From Streptomyces sp. NBC_00236 (GTDB lineage Bacteria > Actinomycetota > Actinomycetes > Streptomycetales > Streptomycetaceae), in contig NZ_CP108100.1 of NCBI RefSeq assembly GCF_036195045.1, forward strand, positions 6,758,001 to 6,822,000: a stretch of 64,000 bases of DNA, read 5' to 3'. Numbering within the stretch: position 1 is the first letter of the stretch; each line of letters opens with the position of its first letter. The notes under the pieces were generated by a model. It saw only the letters and a program-made list of their open reading frames with translations. It was not told the DNA's origin and searched no databases. Below are positions 63,941-64,000 of the stretch, piece after piece. A program made the translations under genes and the position numbers.

Positions 63941-64000
63941 CTATGCGCTGACCCGGGCGGTCCCGGCCGCCCGGACACGTGCCTCGTCGTACCGGTCGAG
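63941..64000 (-). CDS. C-terminal end of a gene continuing beyond the window
   Basis: A minus-strand frame enters from the right edge and ends at TAG 63941-63943, giving 19 residues ending ARVSA. In Streptomyces the neighbour of this DsbA gene is often aminopeptidase N as I recall, but the visible residues do not prove it. Confidence 0.45.
   Translation of the reverse strand, partial: LDRYDEARVRAAGTARVSA

Overview
The window is 64 kb of very GC-rich actinobacterial chromosome, almost certainly Streptomyces. The evidence is strong G/C bias at third codon positions, many GTG starts, and gene families typical of the genus: a SAV2148-type HEPN protein, a GTPase-associated protein 1, a DUF1707-FHA protein, a mycothiol-type DsbA and DinB-like protein, and TreYZ/GlgX. 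No rRNA, tRNA, CRISPR array or insertion sequence was recognised.

Layout. 0-11.5 kb is mostly core and housekeeping: end of a membrane protein, a zinc-ribbon peptide, a polysaccharide deacetylase lipoprotein, PhoX-type phosphatase, OsmC, ZapE, a RibD-like reductase, MurC, MsrB and a large GAP1-type protein. 11.5-23 kb is more accessory: a decayed gene remnant, a transmembrane Ser/Thr kinase fused to an amino-acid-binding-like domain, regulators, a small secreted peptide beside a LuxR-type regulator, an SDR, RidA, a YciO/Sua5 protein, a MarR regulator and a secreted beta-helix/ricin-domain protein. 22-28 kb holds a lipoprotein and two more Ser/Thr kinases fused to periplasmic-binding domains, an alpha/beta hydrolase and a broken TetR gene. 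28.9-39.3 kb has threonine catabolism (tdh-kbl), a LysR regulator, an ABC exporter divergent from its two-component system, and small metabolic genes. 39.3-52 kb carries a M24 peptidase and the glycogen-to-trehalose genes treZ, treY and glgX. These are interrupted by a scar made of an lpd fragment, a LysR fragment and a degenerate P450. 52-57 kb has an exonuclease, an APH-fold kinase and a three-gene sugar ABC importer without its ATPase.

The standout is at 57.4-58.7 kb. A 26-residue ORF too short for normal gene calling ends in the core AWYHWY and is followed by an atypical 348-residue cytochrome P450. This is the minimal architecture of an atropopeptide (tryptorubin-like) RiPP cluster; tryptorubin A derives from AWYIWY. 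A hairpin separates the two genes, palindromes lie in the leader region, and an 11-bp motif is shared with the promoter region of the subtilisin gene that follows. The last 4 kb (S8 protease, NTF2-like protein, ABC ATPase, aldo/keto reductase, DinB-like and DsbA-like proteins) looks like ordinary Streptomyces core.

Boundaries follow visible ribosome binding sites and family alignment from memory. No database search was run, so product names rest on motifs and recalled family features.
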